DNA of 64,000 nucleotides from Croceivirga sp009797885 (lineage in GTDB: Bacteria; Bacteroidota; Bacteroidia; Flavobacteriales; Flavobacteriaceae): NCBI GenBank assembly GCA_045866215.1, contig AP035880.1, positions 1,612,001-1,676,000 on the forward strand, given 5' to 3'. Position numbers and translations under genes: made by a program. Shown piece by piece: positions 34,901 to 42,747 of this stretch; position 1 is the stretch's first letter; the number at the start of each line of letters is the position of its first letter. The notes beneath the pieces were generated by a model, which searched no databases, was not told the DNA's origin, and was given only the letters and a program-made list of their open reading frames with translations.

Positions 34901-36329
34901 GCTGGCGGGCTTCTCCAAAGGCGATGCCGATGTTTTACGAAAGGCCATGGGGAAAAAGATTTTTGCACTCCTACAGAAATTGAGGCCCCAATTCTTGGAC
35001 GGTGGGGAGAAAAATGGACATCCACGGGACGTTCTTGAAAAAATCTGGAAAGACTGGGAGGCCTTTGCTTCCTATGCCTTCAATAAAAGCCACTCTACCT
35101 GTTATGCCTATATCGCCTACCAAACCGCCTATCTAAAGGCGCACTACCCTTCCGAATATATGGCAGCGGTACTTTCCAACAATATGAACGACATTAAACA
35201 GGTGACCTTCTTTATGGAAGAGTGCAAACGGATGGACCTGGAGGTATTGGGACCGGATGTCAATGAATCCTACTACAAATTTGCGGTCAATAAGGACAAT
35301 GCCGTTCGGTTTGGGATGGGGGCCATTAAAGGTGTTGGGCGTTCTGCAGTGGAGGCCATTGTAGCCGAACGAAAGGAAAATGGGGCGTTCCGTTCCGTTT
35401 TTGATATGGCCAAACGGATCGATTTACGCTCCGCAAATAAAAAAGCCTTTGAAAATTTGGCCCTCGCCGGAGGGTTCGATTCCTTTTTAGGGACACATAG
35501 GGCACAGTATTTCCATCAAGAAGGGGATGGCATTAGTTTTTTGGAGAAGGTCATCAAGTATGGGGCGAAGTTTCAGGAAAACAAGAATTCTTCCCAGGTA
35601 AGCCTTTTTGGGGAAGCCAGTGAAGTTCAAATCCCCGAACCCATTGTGCCACCGTGCGAGGATTGGGGTACCATGGAAAAACTACGACGTGAAAAAGAGG
35701 TGGTCGGAATTTACATCTCCGGTCATCCCCTGGATGATTTCAAAAAGGAAATTACGGCCTTCTGCAACACCAGTATTTCCATCTTTAAAGAAGAATTGGA
35801 AGGTCACGTAAACAGGGAGTTGACCTTTGCCGGGGTAATTACCGATGTGCAACACCGGGTTTCCAAAAATGGAAAAGGCTGGGGACTCTTTACCGTTGAG
35901 GACTATACGGATACCCATGAGTTTCGGATTTTTGGGGAGGAATACCTCAAATTCCGTCATTTTTTAATGATCAACTCCTTTATCCATATCAAGGTATTTG
36001 TACGGGAGGGATGGGTGAATCGTGAAACCGGAAAAAAAGGGGAACCGCGTTTACAGTTCAATGAGTTCAGGCAACTTCAAGATGTTATGGAAACCTATGC
36101 CAAGAAACTGACCATTAAACTCAATGTGTCCACACTTCAGGAAAAACGGATCAGGGAGCTCAAGAAAACGCTTACCTCCCATAAGGGCAATCATCCTATT
36201 GGTTTCATTATTTATGAGATGGAGGAAGAGATAAAGTTGAACCTGTCCAGCCGAAAGCAAAAAGTGAATATCTCGAGTGAACTGTTGAGCACACTTGAAG
36301 CCCAGGAAGTGTTGTATAAGTTGAATTGA
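31941..36329 (+). CDS. dnaE: replicative DNA polymerase III alpha subunit with fused 3'-5' exonuclease
   Basis: A 1462-residue replicase. Residues 1-200 are a DEDD exonuclease (MYLIFDTETTGLP with D6 and E8, NVDFDINVMG, HNATADVEATTRC). Then PHP (LHNHSQFSVLQSTMG), polymerase with GPGRGSAAGSVVAYCL and PDIDIDFDDEGRGKV (catalytic aspartates), tandem HhH and the clamp-binding QVSLF near residue 1220, and an OB domain. Fusion of proofreading to DnaE replaces a separate epsilon subunit. It is the housekeeping counterpart of the dnaE2 at 15545. Confidence 0.96.
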   Translation: MYLIFDTETTGLPKRYDAPITDTDNWPRCVQISWQLHDAMGNLVDHQDYLVQPDGFNIPYESEQIHGISTALAEQEGVPLQTVLEKFNETLSKAKFVVGQNVDFDINVMGCEFYRLDVENPLQELPVLDTCTEHTAELCKIPGGRGGKFKLPTLTELHEFLFGEPFAEAHNATADVEATTRCFFELVRKQQFTQEQLDVQPDYFERFAKANPTPIELIGLKHINLREASKKIADALWEKDTGGASQIDLQQNIKDLAEVDFAHLHNHSQFSVLQSTMGTKDLVKLAAEHQMPAVALTDHGNMMGAFHFVKEVKAHNKSIKQQNEEAIANGEEPTGTEIKPIIGCEFFVCEDHSNKSVKDNGYQIVLLAKNKNGYLNLAKMASLAYTDGFYYVPRIDKGIISAFKEDIIALSGNLYGEVPSKILNVGEKQAEEALLWWKAEFGEDFYLETMRHGQEDEDRVNQVLIQFARKHEVKLVATNNTYYGEKEDAEAHDILLCVKDGELVNTPIGRGRGYRYGLPNQEYYFKSSQEMKELFKDLPEAITNIQHIIDKVEAYDLARDVLLPKFEIPVEFQVAEDVEDGGKRGENAYLRHITYEGAKERYGTVTPEIEERIDFELATIENSGYPGYFLIVEDFIREARNMGVSVGPGRGSAAGSVVAYCLKITNIDPIEYDLLFERFLNPDRVSMPDIDIDFDDEGRGKVMDYVINKYGSNQVAQIITYGTMAAKSSIRDTARVLDLPLGDADRIAKLIPTMGKLGKIFGKNEAELKKKFRSDDMLKINQLLNIAETDDLEGRTVNMARVLEGSVRNTGIHACGVIITPDDITNFVPVATAKDSELYVTQFDNSVVEDAGLLKMDFLGLKTLTLIKDTVKIVKARTGVELVPDEFPLDDEKTYALFQRGETVGIFQYESPGMQKHMKSLKPTVFDDLIAMNALYRPGPMEYIPSFIARKHGDEEISYDLPEMEEFLKDTYGITVYQEQVMRLSQKLAGFSKGDADVLRKAMGKKIFALLQKLRPQFLDGGEKNGHPRDVLEKIWKDWEAFASYAFNKSHSTCYAYIAYQTAYLKAHYPSEYMAAVLSNNMNDIKQVTFFMEECKRMDLEVLGPDVNESYYKFAVNKDNAVRFGMGAIKGVGRSAVEAIVAERKENGAFRSVFDMAKRIDLRSANKKAFENLALAGGFDSFLGTHRAQYFHQEGDGISFLEKVIKYGAKFQENKNSSQVSLFGEASEVQIPEPIVPPCEDWGTMEKLRREKEVVGIYISGHPLDDFKKEITAFCNTSISIFKEELEGHVNRELTFAGVITDVQHRVSKNGKGWGLFTVEDYTDTHEFRIFGEEYLKFRHFLMINSFIHIKVFVREGWVNRETGKKGEPRLQFNEFRQLQDVMETYAKKLTIKLNVSTLQEKRIRELKKTLTSHKGNHPIGFIIYEMEEEIKLNLSSRKQKVNISSELLSTLEAQEVLYKLN

Positions 36330-36492
36330 ACCCTTTAATGGTTACACGTTGGGACAACTGGATGGCTTGTAAAAGTGCGAACACATTCCACTGATATATC
36401 CCTAATAATCAAAGGTCAAACTATAGAATGAGGAAATAGTTGTATAGACAAAAGAAATGTAGGGCGTGTAAGGAAAGCGAAAGATATTTGTC

Positions 36493-36500
36493 TAACTTTG
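36493..36500 (+). promoter_or_regulatory. -7 box of thioredoxin gene
   Basis: TAACTTTG is a perfect match to TAnnTTTG, 22 bases before the ATG at 36523. The -33 element is not clear. Confidence 0.5.
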
Positions 36501-36522
36501 CGAACAATAAATTTTTGAACAA

Positions 36523-36843
36523 ATGGCACTAGAAATAACAGATGCAACTTTTGATGAAGTAGTTTTAAAAAGCGATAAGCCTGTAATGGTGGATTTTTGG
36601 GCAGCATGGTGCGGTCCATGTCGCATGGTAGGCCCGATCATTGAAGAAGTAAGCCAGGAGTATGATGGTAAGGCCGTTGTAGGTAAAGTGGATGTAGATG
36701 CCAACCAGCAGTTTGCCGCCAAATATGGTGTACGAAACATCCCCACAGTATTGGTATTTAAAGGTGGTGAGATTGTAAGCCGTCAAGTTGGAGTGTCTCC
36801 CAAAAAAGCGTACACGGATGCCATTGATGGGGCATTGAACTAA
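36523..36843 (+). CDS. trxA: thioredoxin
   Basis: A 106-residue cytoplasmic thioredoxin. The redox site is WAAWCGPCRM (C30, C33), with the cis-proline in VRNIPTVLVFKGG and a C-terminal helix. It is a single-gene unit with its own -7 box and a strong terminator downstream. Confidence 0.96.
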   Translation: MALEITDATFDEVVLKSDKPVMVDFWAAWCGPCRMVGPIIEEVSQEYDGKAVVGKVDVDANQQFAAKYGVRNIPTVLVFKGGEIVSRQVGVSPKKAYTDAIDGALN

Positions 36844-36864
36844 GTTATAACAATAAGATTTAAG

Positions 36865-36895
36865 AAAGGTCTGGTGATTGCCAGGCCTTTTTTTT
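36865..36895 (+). terminator. intrinsic terminator after trxA
   Basis: AAAGGTCTGG (36865-36874), a 6-base loop, then CCAGGCCTTT (36881-36890) and a T-run. The stem is complete with one G-T pair. Confidence 0.88.
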
Positions 36896-36908
36896 ATCTT
36901 AGATACCC

Positions 36909-37838
36909 ATGGATGTAAAGTCGGAACTTCAAAATGCACAACTGTTCCAGAACCTGGAACTCCTTGCCGGTCAGGTAGTGGAAGGCTTTATAAGTGGTAT
37001 CCATAAAAGTCCGTTCCATGGCTTTTCCGCGGAATTTGCGGAACATAAAATCTACAATACGGGGGAAAGCACCAAACATATTGATTGGAAACTTTTTGCC
37101 CGTACCGATAAGCTCTACACCAAACGCTACGAAGAGGAAACCAATCTCCGTTGCCATATGATCCTCGACAATTCCGCTTCCATGTACTATCCGGAAGTAA
37201 GGAACCTTAAGCTGGGCAATTTGAACAAAATTGGTTTTGGGGTATTGGCCATTGCGGCCCTGATGAACCTATTGAAAAAACAACGGGATGCCGTGGGCTT
37301 GAGCGTTTATGCCGATACCTATAGTTTCTATGCTCCCGAAAAAAGTAGTGAGCGTCATTTTCAGATGTTGTTGTCCCAGCTCAATCGATTGGTCCGGGAA
37401 AAAACGGACGAAAAACGGACCAGGACCTACCAATTTCTGCATCATATTGCCGAAAAGATACATCGTAGGAGCTTGATTTTTGTGTTCTCGGATATGTTTC
37501 AGACCGAAGTTGAGGAAGAAAAACTTTTTGAAGCCCTGCGCCATTTAAAGTATAACAAGCATGAAATTGTGCTCTTCCATTTATTGGACAAGGAACTGGA
37601 ACAACAGTTTGATTTTGACAATTCCCCGAGACGTTTTATTGATGTGGAAACCGGACAGCATATTGATCTGCATGCCGAAAACATTCGGGAGGGTTACAGA
37701 AAAGGAATAGAGGACTATGTACAGGCCCTAAAACTAAAGTGCATGCAGTATAAGATCCGCTATGTTGGGGTAGATATCCGTTCCAATTTCTCCACGGTTT
37801 TGAATACTTTTTTGGTGGAACGGCAAAAATTTGTGTGA
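36909..37838 (+). CDS. DUF58 domain protein
   Basis: A 309-residue soluble protein with the DUF58 core (GESTKHIDWKLFARTDKLYTK, then a vWA-like fold: MILDNSASMYYP with the DxSxS metal site, and LIFVFSDMFQT). These proteins usually work beside MoxR ATPases and vWA proteins in cofactor or envelope-protein maturation. No moxR is adjacent here. Family clear, role open. Confidence 0.88.
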   Translation: MDVKSELQNAQLFQNLELLAGQVVEGFISGIHKSPFHGFSAEFAEHKIYNTGESTKHIDWKLFARTDKLYTKRYEEETNLRCHMILDNSASMYYPEVRNLKLGNLNKIGFGVLAIAALMNLLKKQRDAVGLSVYADTYSFYAPEKSSERHFQMLLSQLNRLVREKTDEKRTRTYQFLHHIAEKIHRRSLIFVFSDMFQTEVEEEKLFEALRHLKYNKHEIVLFHLLDKELEQQFDFDNSPRRFIDVETGQHIDLHAENIREGYRKGIEDYVQALKLKCMQYKIRYVGVDIRSNFSTVLNTFLVERQKFV

Positions 37839-37958
37839 AGGGAAAAAAGTTTTGTCCAAACCGAAAGATGTAGGTATATTTGCCCTCGCTTTAGTAAAAG
37901 CACGGTAACAAGATTTGAATCCCGCTGTTGCAGGAGTCTTCTTAAAGATAAAATTCTT

Positions 37959-38032
37959 GGTCTGGTAGTTCAGTTGGTTAGAATACCTGCCTGTCACGCA
38001 GGGGGTCGCGGGTTCGAGTCCCGTCCAGACCG
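37959..38032 (+). tRNA. tRNA-Asp (GTC)
   Basis: A full cloverleaf of 74 bases: acceptor GGTCTGG/CCAGACC, D-arm containing AGTTGGTTAGA, anticodon stem CCTGC/GCAGG around CTGTCAC with anticodon GTC at 37993-37995, T-loop GTTCGAGTC and discriminator G. CCA is not encoded. It marks the border between core genes and the accessory region on the right. Confidence 0.96.
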
Positions 38033-38041
38033 CAAGGAAAT

Positions 38042-38073
38042 AAAACCCTTTACATGGAATGTGAGGGGTTTTT
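38042..38073 (+). terminator. terminator after tRNA-Asp
   Basis: AAAACCC (38042-38048) pairs with GGGTTTT (38066-38072) and ends in a T-run ten bases after the tRNA. Confidence 0.75.
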
Positions 38074-38142
38074 CATTTCGGAGCGCTCGAGCTTGCTCGG
38101 AAGTGCGGAGAAATGAAAAAAGACTGCGACGGCCTGGCCGTC
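38071..38142. repeat. cruciform cluster downstream of tRNA-Asp
   Basis: TTTCATTTC (38071-38079) faces GAAATGAAA (38110-38118), enclosing CGAGC-TT-GCTCG (38088-38099). Next comes GACGGCC-T-GGCCGTC (38128-38142), followed by GTCGAAGGG, which is shared with the repeats near argD. The dense palindromes look like a dispersed element at the tRNA flank. Confidence 0.8.
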
Positions 38143-38147
38143 GAAGG

Positions 38148-38327
38148 GTTTATAGCATTGCAGGCCCAATTGACTTCAGGACCAGAAGCAACATCATTTA
38201 ATATGTAAACTTCTATGCCCAAGCGTAATGCTTCCCATGCCAAATACCGAGTGCCTCCATTTTTAGAAGCTTCAATTATTAGTATTGCATTCGAAATAAA
38301 AGCCATGGTCCGGTTTCTCATTGGAAA
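38148..38327 (-). pseudogene. dprA (smf) remnant
   Basis: In a minus-strand frame about 60 residues match the DprA nucleotide-binding core: FPMRNRTMAFISNAILIIEA then SKNGGTRYLAWEALRLG, where intact proteins read F-P-x-R-N and I-E-A-x-x-x-S-G-T. The surrounding frame (38073-38462) has no DprA N-terminus and its ends run into repeats, so only a fragment remains. DNA-processing protein A loads RecA on incoming DNA; the fragment is not functional. Confidence 0.65.
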
Positions 38328-38649
38328 ATTCCTAGAATGATTTGAAACCTTAAGGCTAATAAAGGAAATCGACCTTATCAAAAAAGTTGCCAAAAGTGGA
38401 TTCCTATTCAGGGATGTGTTTAGCTGATGCGTTGTATGACTTAGGTGAGTATAGTGCGACAATTATCGATTTAGACAAGATGGTTTCGCTCAAAACCCTC
38501 ATGGTTCTGGTTCAGGCTTTGAACGTATTGGAATATCGCCCCTAAGCACGCAAAAAACTTTGACCTGAACTGGAAATCATTGTCGCGCGTACCGTAAATA
38601 AAAGGTTCTACGAAGTCGCATGACTATATACTTAATCGAAAAAGGACAA

Positions 38650-40761
38650 ATGAAACGAAAAATTGCACTATTCTCATGGCTTATCATACTGGGAGCGAAA
38701 CCGCTTTTGGCACAAGACAATAACAACATTGATTGGTGGAAAGCACCACACCGTTTCCTTCAGTTCAATCTACAGGTAAAAGATGCCCCACTAATAGATG
38801 CCGAAGAGCTGATTCTTTATGCCAAAGATACGCTTCGTGCGGAGGGCATTATGTTGCAGACTGCAGGCATTTATGCATGGTATCCAACAAAGGTGCCCTA
38901 CCATAACAAGAATCCATATATGGAAGGTCGCGATGTCTTTGGCGAACTTAATTCCGCAGCCAAAAAACATGGTCTTAAAGTATTGGCCCGTACCGATTGG
39001 AGCAAGACCACAGAAGATACTTATGCGGACTTCCCCGAATGGTTTGTACTTGATTCTGAGGGCAGTCCGAGTTACAACACTTTGAAAAGGCCAGGACTCT
39101 TCGACAAACTCATCGATACCGATGGGGCGGGCCCTTATCGCAATGAAGCCGTAGCAATACCTGCTATGCAGGAAATTATTAAAAAATACGCTCCTGATGC
39201 CTTCTTTTTCAGCTTTGCCAGCCATAAGTTGTCCTATGGCCCATATTCCAGGACGCTATTCAGGAAATGGTATGACAAATCTATAACCCAAGCATCCAAA
39301 AAAGAATTGAGTGAGTTCAGAATAAAAAGTTATTACAAGACATGGAAAAACTGGTATGCGGGCATCAAAGTTGCAAATCCGAACACGGTGCTTGTAGGGC
39401 GTTTGAAATTAGAGCAGCGGGAAACCATTGAATTCATGAGTCAATATTGCGATGTGAACTCTACCCAGCCACGTGATGATTACAAAGATGGCTGGTCGAT
39501 GCAGGACCCGCGTTGGAAAGCCGCAGTGGAGACCAATTTTGCCCGGGCAGCGCACAACAATGGCGAACGCCCTTTGATACTCACCAACACGGCCCCAGGC
39601 CTGAAATGGCGACATGCAGCACTACCCAAAGGTGAGTTTGATTTTTGGACGGCCCAAATCATATCGAACGGCGGTAATTGGTTACCCTCAACTACAGGTT
39701 TCCCAAAAGTGATGGAAGATAAAATCACGTTGGAGCTGGTGCGCGATTTCAATAGTCAAATCGAAAAAATACAGCCTTATTTAAGTGCTAACATCAAACA
39801 AGCAAAAGTAGGTGTGCTCAATGGCGTAATGAACTTTAAGGAGGCAGAGGACGAACTATACGGATTTTTTGAAACGCTCATCAATGCACAGGTACAGTTT
39901 GACGTGCTGTCAGAATACAATGTAAAGAAAGACAAGCTGGAGGGATATGACCTATTAATACTGCCCAACCAAAAAAAGATAAGCAATGCGGTTTATGAAA
40001 TCATTTCTGCTTTTACAAAAAAGGGAGGAAGAACCCTCTCCTCCTTTGAAACGGGCCTTGAGGACGAAAGTGGAAAAAAACGTGAAAAGGTGTTCTTTGA
40101 CCAGTCCCTAAACATAGAGAAACGGTATCAAACCGTGCCCAACCCAGTAGGAGCCTATTACCGCATTGAGGATACTTCGCACCCGCTTTTTAAGGACTTT
40201 GGTAATACAAAATTGATTCCTTACGGAGAAGAGGCTATTAAAATTGAAAGTGATGCGCAACCTTTAATGACATTGGTGCCTAATTTTTCCCCTAAGAACA
40301 AATGGGGCGTACCTCCAGAGCGAGCTTCTTTAAGGAAACAATCCTCTTTGTTTCAGCTCGGTTTTGTAAACGCAAACCATATTTATTTTCCGGGTCGTGT
40401 CGGGCAATTTGCTTGGCAACATCGTTTGCCCATAAGCTCACAGCTCCTAAGAAACGCGATTATACACCTTGCTCCGAACAGTGCGCCCGTAACCACTATA
40501 AATCATGAAAAGGTCATGGTCAATATCTTCAAAAAAGGTAGGGGCTACCTCATTTTCTTGGTCAACAATGAAGGGGAACGACCCATGCCAAAAGCCACCG
40601 TGTTAAAAAATTTGGAGCTACGATGGAATACATCCAAAAACATCCAATCAATGAAATCCATTTTGTACGACAATGATATTTCCTTTGAAAAAAAGAATAA
40701 CTCGTCCGTGTATTTTACCCTTGACAAATTGAAAACTTGGGATGTTCTGTATGCAGAATAG
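38650..40761 (+). CDS. secreted TIM-barrel glycosidase-like protein with GH42-type trimerisation domain
   Basis: A 703-residue protein from the ATG at 38650, with signal peptide MKRKIALFSWLIILGAKPLL. Residues 30-400 look like a TIM barrel of the hypothetical glycosyl hydrolase class (GHL6-like): HGLKVLARTDWSKTTEDTYA and PDAFFFSFASHKLSYGPYS. Around 430-560 a flavodoxin-like beta-galactosidase middle domain follows (AQVQFDVLSEYNVKKDKLEG, LLILPNQKKIS). Substrate unknown; a periplasmic glycan hydrolase is likely. It is the first gene after the tRNA and converges with the next operon. Confidence 0.72.
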   Translation: MKRKIALFSWLIILGAKPLLAQDNNNIDWWKAPHRFLQFNLQVKDAPLIDAEELILYAKDTLRAEGIMLQTAGIYAWYPTKVPYHNKNPYMEGRDVFGELNSAAKKHGLKVLARTDWSKTTEDTYADFPEWFVLDSEGSPSYNTLKRPGLFDKLIDTDGAGPYRNEAVAIPAMQEIIKKYAPDAFFFSFASHKLSYGPYSRTLFRKWYDKSITQASKKELSEFRIKSYYKTWKNWYAGIKVANPNTVLVGRLKLEQRETIEFMSQYCDVNSTQPRDDYKDGWSMQDPRWKAAVETNFARAAHNNGERPLILTNTAPGLKWRHAALPKGEFDFWTAQIISNGGNWLPSTTGFPKVMEDKITLELVRDFNSQIEKIQPYLSANIKQAKVGVLNGVMNFKEAEDELYGFFETLINAQVQFDVLSEYNVKKDKLEGYDLLILPNQKKISNAVYEIISAFTKKGGRTLSSFETGLEDESGKKREKVFFDQSLNIEKRYQTVPNPVGAYYRIEDTSHPLFKDFGNTKLIPYGEEAIKIESDAQPLMTLVPNFSPKNKWGVPPERASLRKQSSLFQLGFVNANHIYFPGRVGQFAWQHRLPISSQLLRNAIIHLAPNSAPVTTINHEKVMVNIFKKGRGYLIFLVNNEGERPMPKATVLKNLELRWNTSKNIQSMKSILYDNDISFEKKNNSSVYFTLDKLKTWDVLYAE

Positions 40762-40800
40762 GTTTTAAGTATCCAGACAAAATTGAAAAACCTTAAAACC
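40761..40800. terminator. bidirectional hairpin between convergent genes
   Basis: GGTTTTAAG (40761-40769) pairs perfectly with CTTAAAACC (40792-40800) between two converging genes, with T/A-rich flanks on both sides. Confidence 0.55.
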
Positions 40801-40839
40801 CATATATTTTTTGGTTTTGCGAATGGTAACTCGAAAACA

Positions 40840-42729
40840 CTATCCTTTCTCAAAGGAATAGGAAAATGAAATTTCTTCCTTAAAACCTTCTACCGGTGTC
40901 GTTATTTTTAGAGTAATGGGATTTGCATACAATCCTGGAAAGGGAAACCAATTGTTGTCTTTATTTTCTCCTACGACCAGTTCAACATTGCCTTTCAATA
41001 CTTTGAACAGTATACTTTTTTCTGAGGATGTTATCCGCACGGTTCTGGCATCTATCTTTGTCAGTGAGACACCCTCGCTCAAGATAATGGGTTCCACTAT
41101 TTGAACATCCGGTTTTCGGTCATGATATCGAATCGAGACGTGCTTTACAAGAGTGTTTTCACTAATATCATAATCATAGTGATAGGCTACGCCCCCAGGC
41201 AAAAAATTACTATCTGATAGTTCCCCACCAGTACTTATTCGAACACTTTCGTTTTCTTCTTCAATGGTAATGTTCGATTTGTTATCGTATAGATTGGTAA
41301 AATATCCATTTTCATTTCTGAATTCGACCCGAGGTGTCAACGGAATGATGGAATCCTTCATGGGGGGCATGTGTATCTCTTCGCCCCTAACATATTTCGT
41401 CTGTGAAGCAGCATGAAGTATACCGAATCCATCGGCATATGCGTTGAGCATAGCACCACCGCGTGGGAAATAACGATATTTGTCACCACCCCAACTGGTG
41501 TAGTCATGATAATCATATGCGGATACGGTGGCCATCCATGGCCCTTTTCTCAGCGTGGCCACTTTGATGGTTGGAAAATATTTTACCCAATCGCCCTGTT
41601 GCCCGGGAAAGGGTTTGGACTCCCCCTTCTGATGTCGTCCGAACTCCAAAGCCATTGCAAGGTTTTTTGCTCGTGCAAAAGTAGGGTACAGGTTAGGTTG
41701 ACCTGTTTTACTGGCAAAGGCCCATACATCACGGCCATAGCCCACCAGTCCATTTTTGATGGAACTGCGCAGGTATTCCAGATTTTTTAAGGCAGCGGTC
41801 TGGTATGCAGGGTCTTCATCGGCAAAAAGACTGAATAGTACTTGTGAACCATCTGCGGTTTTGGTGCCATAACCCGTCCATTTGTAAGAACGTGCGCCCC
41901 AGGAACCATCGATTACTCCATTGGGATATACAAAATGGATGACCTTGGCCAACGATTTTCTTGCGTAGTCCTCTGCAGCCTTATCGCCCGTGATTCGAGC
42001 ATAAAGTGTCAAACCCCAAAGCGACATATCCATTTGATAGCTTAAATCGACCCCGTATTTCACTCCATGCACTCTAGCGGCCTCACCGTGTATAAATTGG
42101 TCCTCGTCCATTTTGGCAATGGTCTGCCATGCCAGTGTTCTTGCTTTGTTTAAAAAAATATCTTCACGGGCCACGTTCTGCCAAAGCATGGCCAAAGTAC
42201 AAGCCGAAGTGGGCACGTAGTTGATACTTGCGTAATCGGGACTCATTTTTTCAACAAGGTACATGCCAGCCTTACGCATGGAAATCTCCCAAATTCCCCG
42301 CTCTTTTTTGCTCAGGTATTTTTTTAGCTTAGGATAAGCAGCCGCCATCATCAACAATTGGTCGGCGGTAGTACCATCCCATTCCCACGGATTTTCTATC
42401 CACTGACCTGCCTTTTCTTGTTTGGTAATGAGCCAATTTCCCAAATCAATTGCGGCCCTGCGGTACTTCCTCTCGCCAGTATATTCATACATGATGACAA
42501 AAGGATACAGGGCTTCTGCAGCCCTGGTATAATATATATTGTTCTCAGGATCCAGCAATCCGCCGTATTCCGGGTTTGATTTGTCAGTGTCCTGTTGCTT
42601 CAGCAAGGCTTGCGAAAGATTGGCCAAAGTTTTAAAGTATTCCTTTTCCGCTTCTGTATTGAACTGTTGGGCAATGCCCATGAACGAAAAGGCCATCAAA
42701 AAAAGTGCGGTCATTATTCTATCAATCAT
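40840..42729 (-). CDS. secreted (alpha/alpha)6-barrel glycoside hydrolase/lyase-like protein
   Basis: A 629-residue protein with signal peptide (MTALFLMAFSFMGIAQ). The first 380 residues are repeated helices typical of an (alpha/alpha)6 barrel (YPFVIMYEYTGERKYRRAAI, WEWDGTTADQLLMMAAAYPK, YQMDMSLWGLTLYARITGDK). A beta-sandwich part follows (TVSAYDYHDYTSWGG onward). The layout is reminiscent of GH154/heparinase-type proteins acting on uronic-acid glycans, but no family signature is certain. Last gene of the operon from GH28. Confidence 0.62.
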   Translation of the reverse strand: MIDRIMTALFLMAFSFMGIAQQFNTEAEKEYFKTLANLSQALLKQQDTDKSNPEYGGLLDPENNIYYTRAAEALYPFVIMYEYTGERKYRRAAIDLGNWLITKQEKAGQWIENPWEWDGTTADQLLMMAAAYPKLKKYLSKKERGIWEISMRKAGMYLVEKMSPDYASINYVPTSACTLAMLWQNVAREDIFLNKARTLAWQTIAKMDEDQFIHGEAARVHGVKYGVDLSYQMDMSLWGLTLYARITGDKAAEDYARKSLAKVIHFVYPNGVIDGSWGARSYKWTGYGTKTADGSQVLFSLFADEDPAYQTAALKNLEYLRSSIKNGLVGYGRDVWAFASKTGQPNLYPTFARAKNLAMALEFGRHQKGESKPFPGQQGDWVKYFPTIKVATLRKGPWMATVSAYDYHDYTSWGGDKYRYFPRGGAMLNAYADGFGILHAASQTKYVRGEEIHMPPMKDSIIPLTPRVEFRNENGYFTNLYDNKSNITIEEENESVRISTGGELSDSNFLPGGVAYHYDYDISENTLVKHVSIRYHDRKPDVQIVEPIILSEGVSLTKIDARTVRITSSEKSILFKVLKGNVELVVGENKDNNWFPFPGLYANPITLKITTPVEGFKEEISFSYSFEKG

Positions 42730-42747
42730 TTGAAAATGGTTTTTGTG

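Larger units (their letters stand above)
38033..38649. other. decayed spacer between tRNA-Asp and accessory locus
   Basis: The spacer holds the terminator, cruciforms and dprA remnant. It also holds a short plus-strand stretch near 38470-38545 (DLDKMVSLKTLMVLVQALNV) that faintly resembles the end of an HTH-XRE domain. No integrase or tRNA 3' duplication was seen. Confidence 0.5.

Noticed and set aside
37974..38201. 75-codon plus-strand frame across the tRNA-Asp
   Set aside because: It is read through the tRNA itself (RGFESRP is a classic translation of tRNA T-arm sequence) and the following palindromes.
38461..38545. possible XRE/HipB-like HTH remnant (DKMVSLKTLMVLVQALNV)
   Set aside because: Only about 20 residues look right and both sides are out of frame; mentioned under the spacer but not called as a gene.
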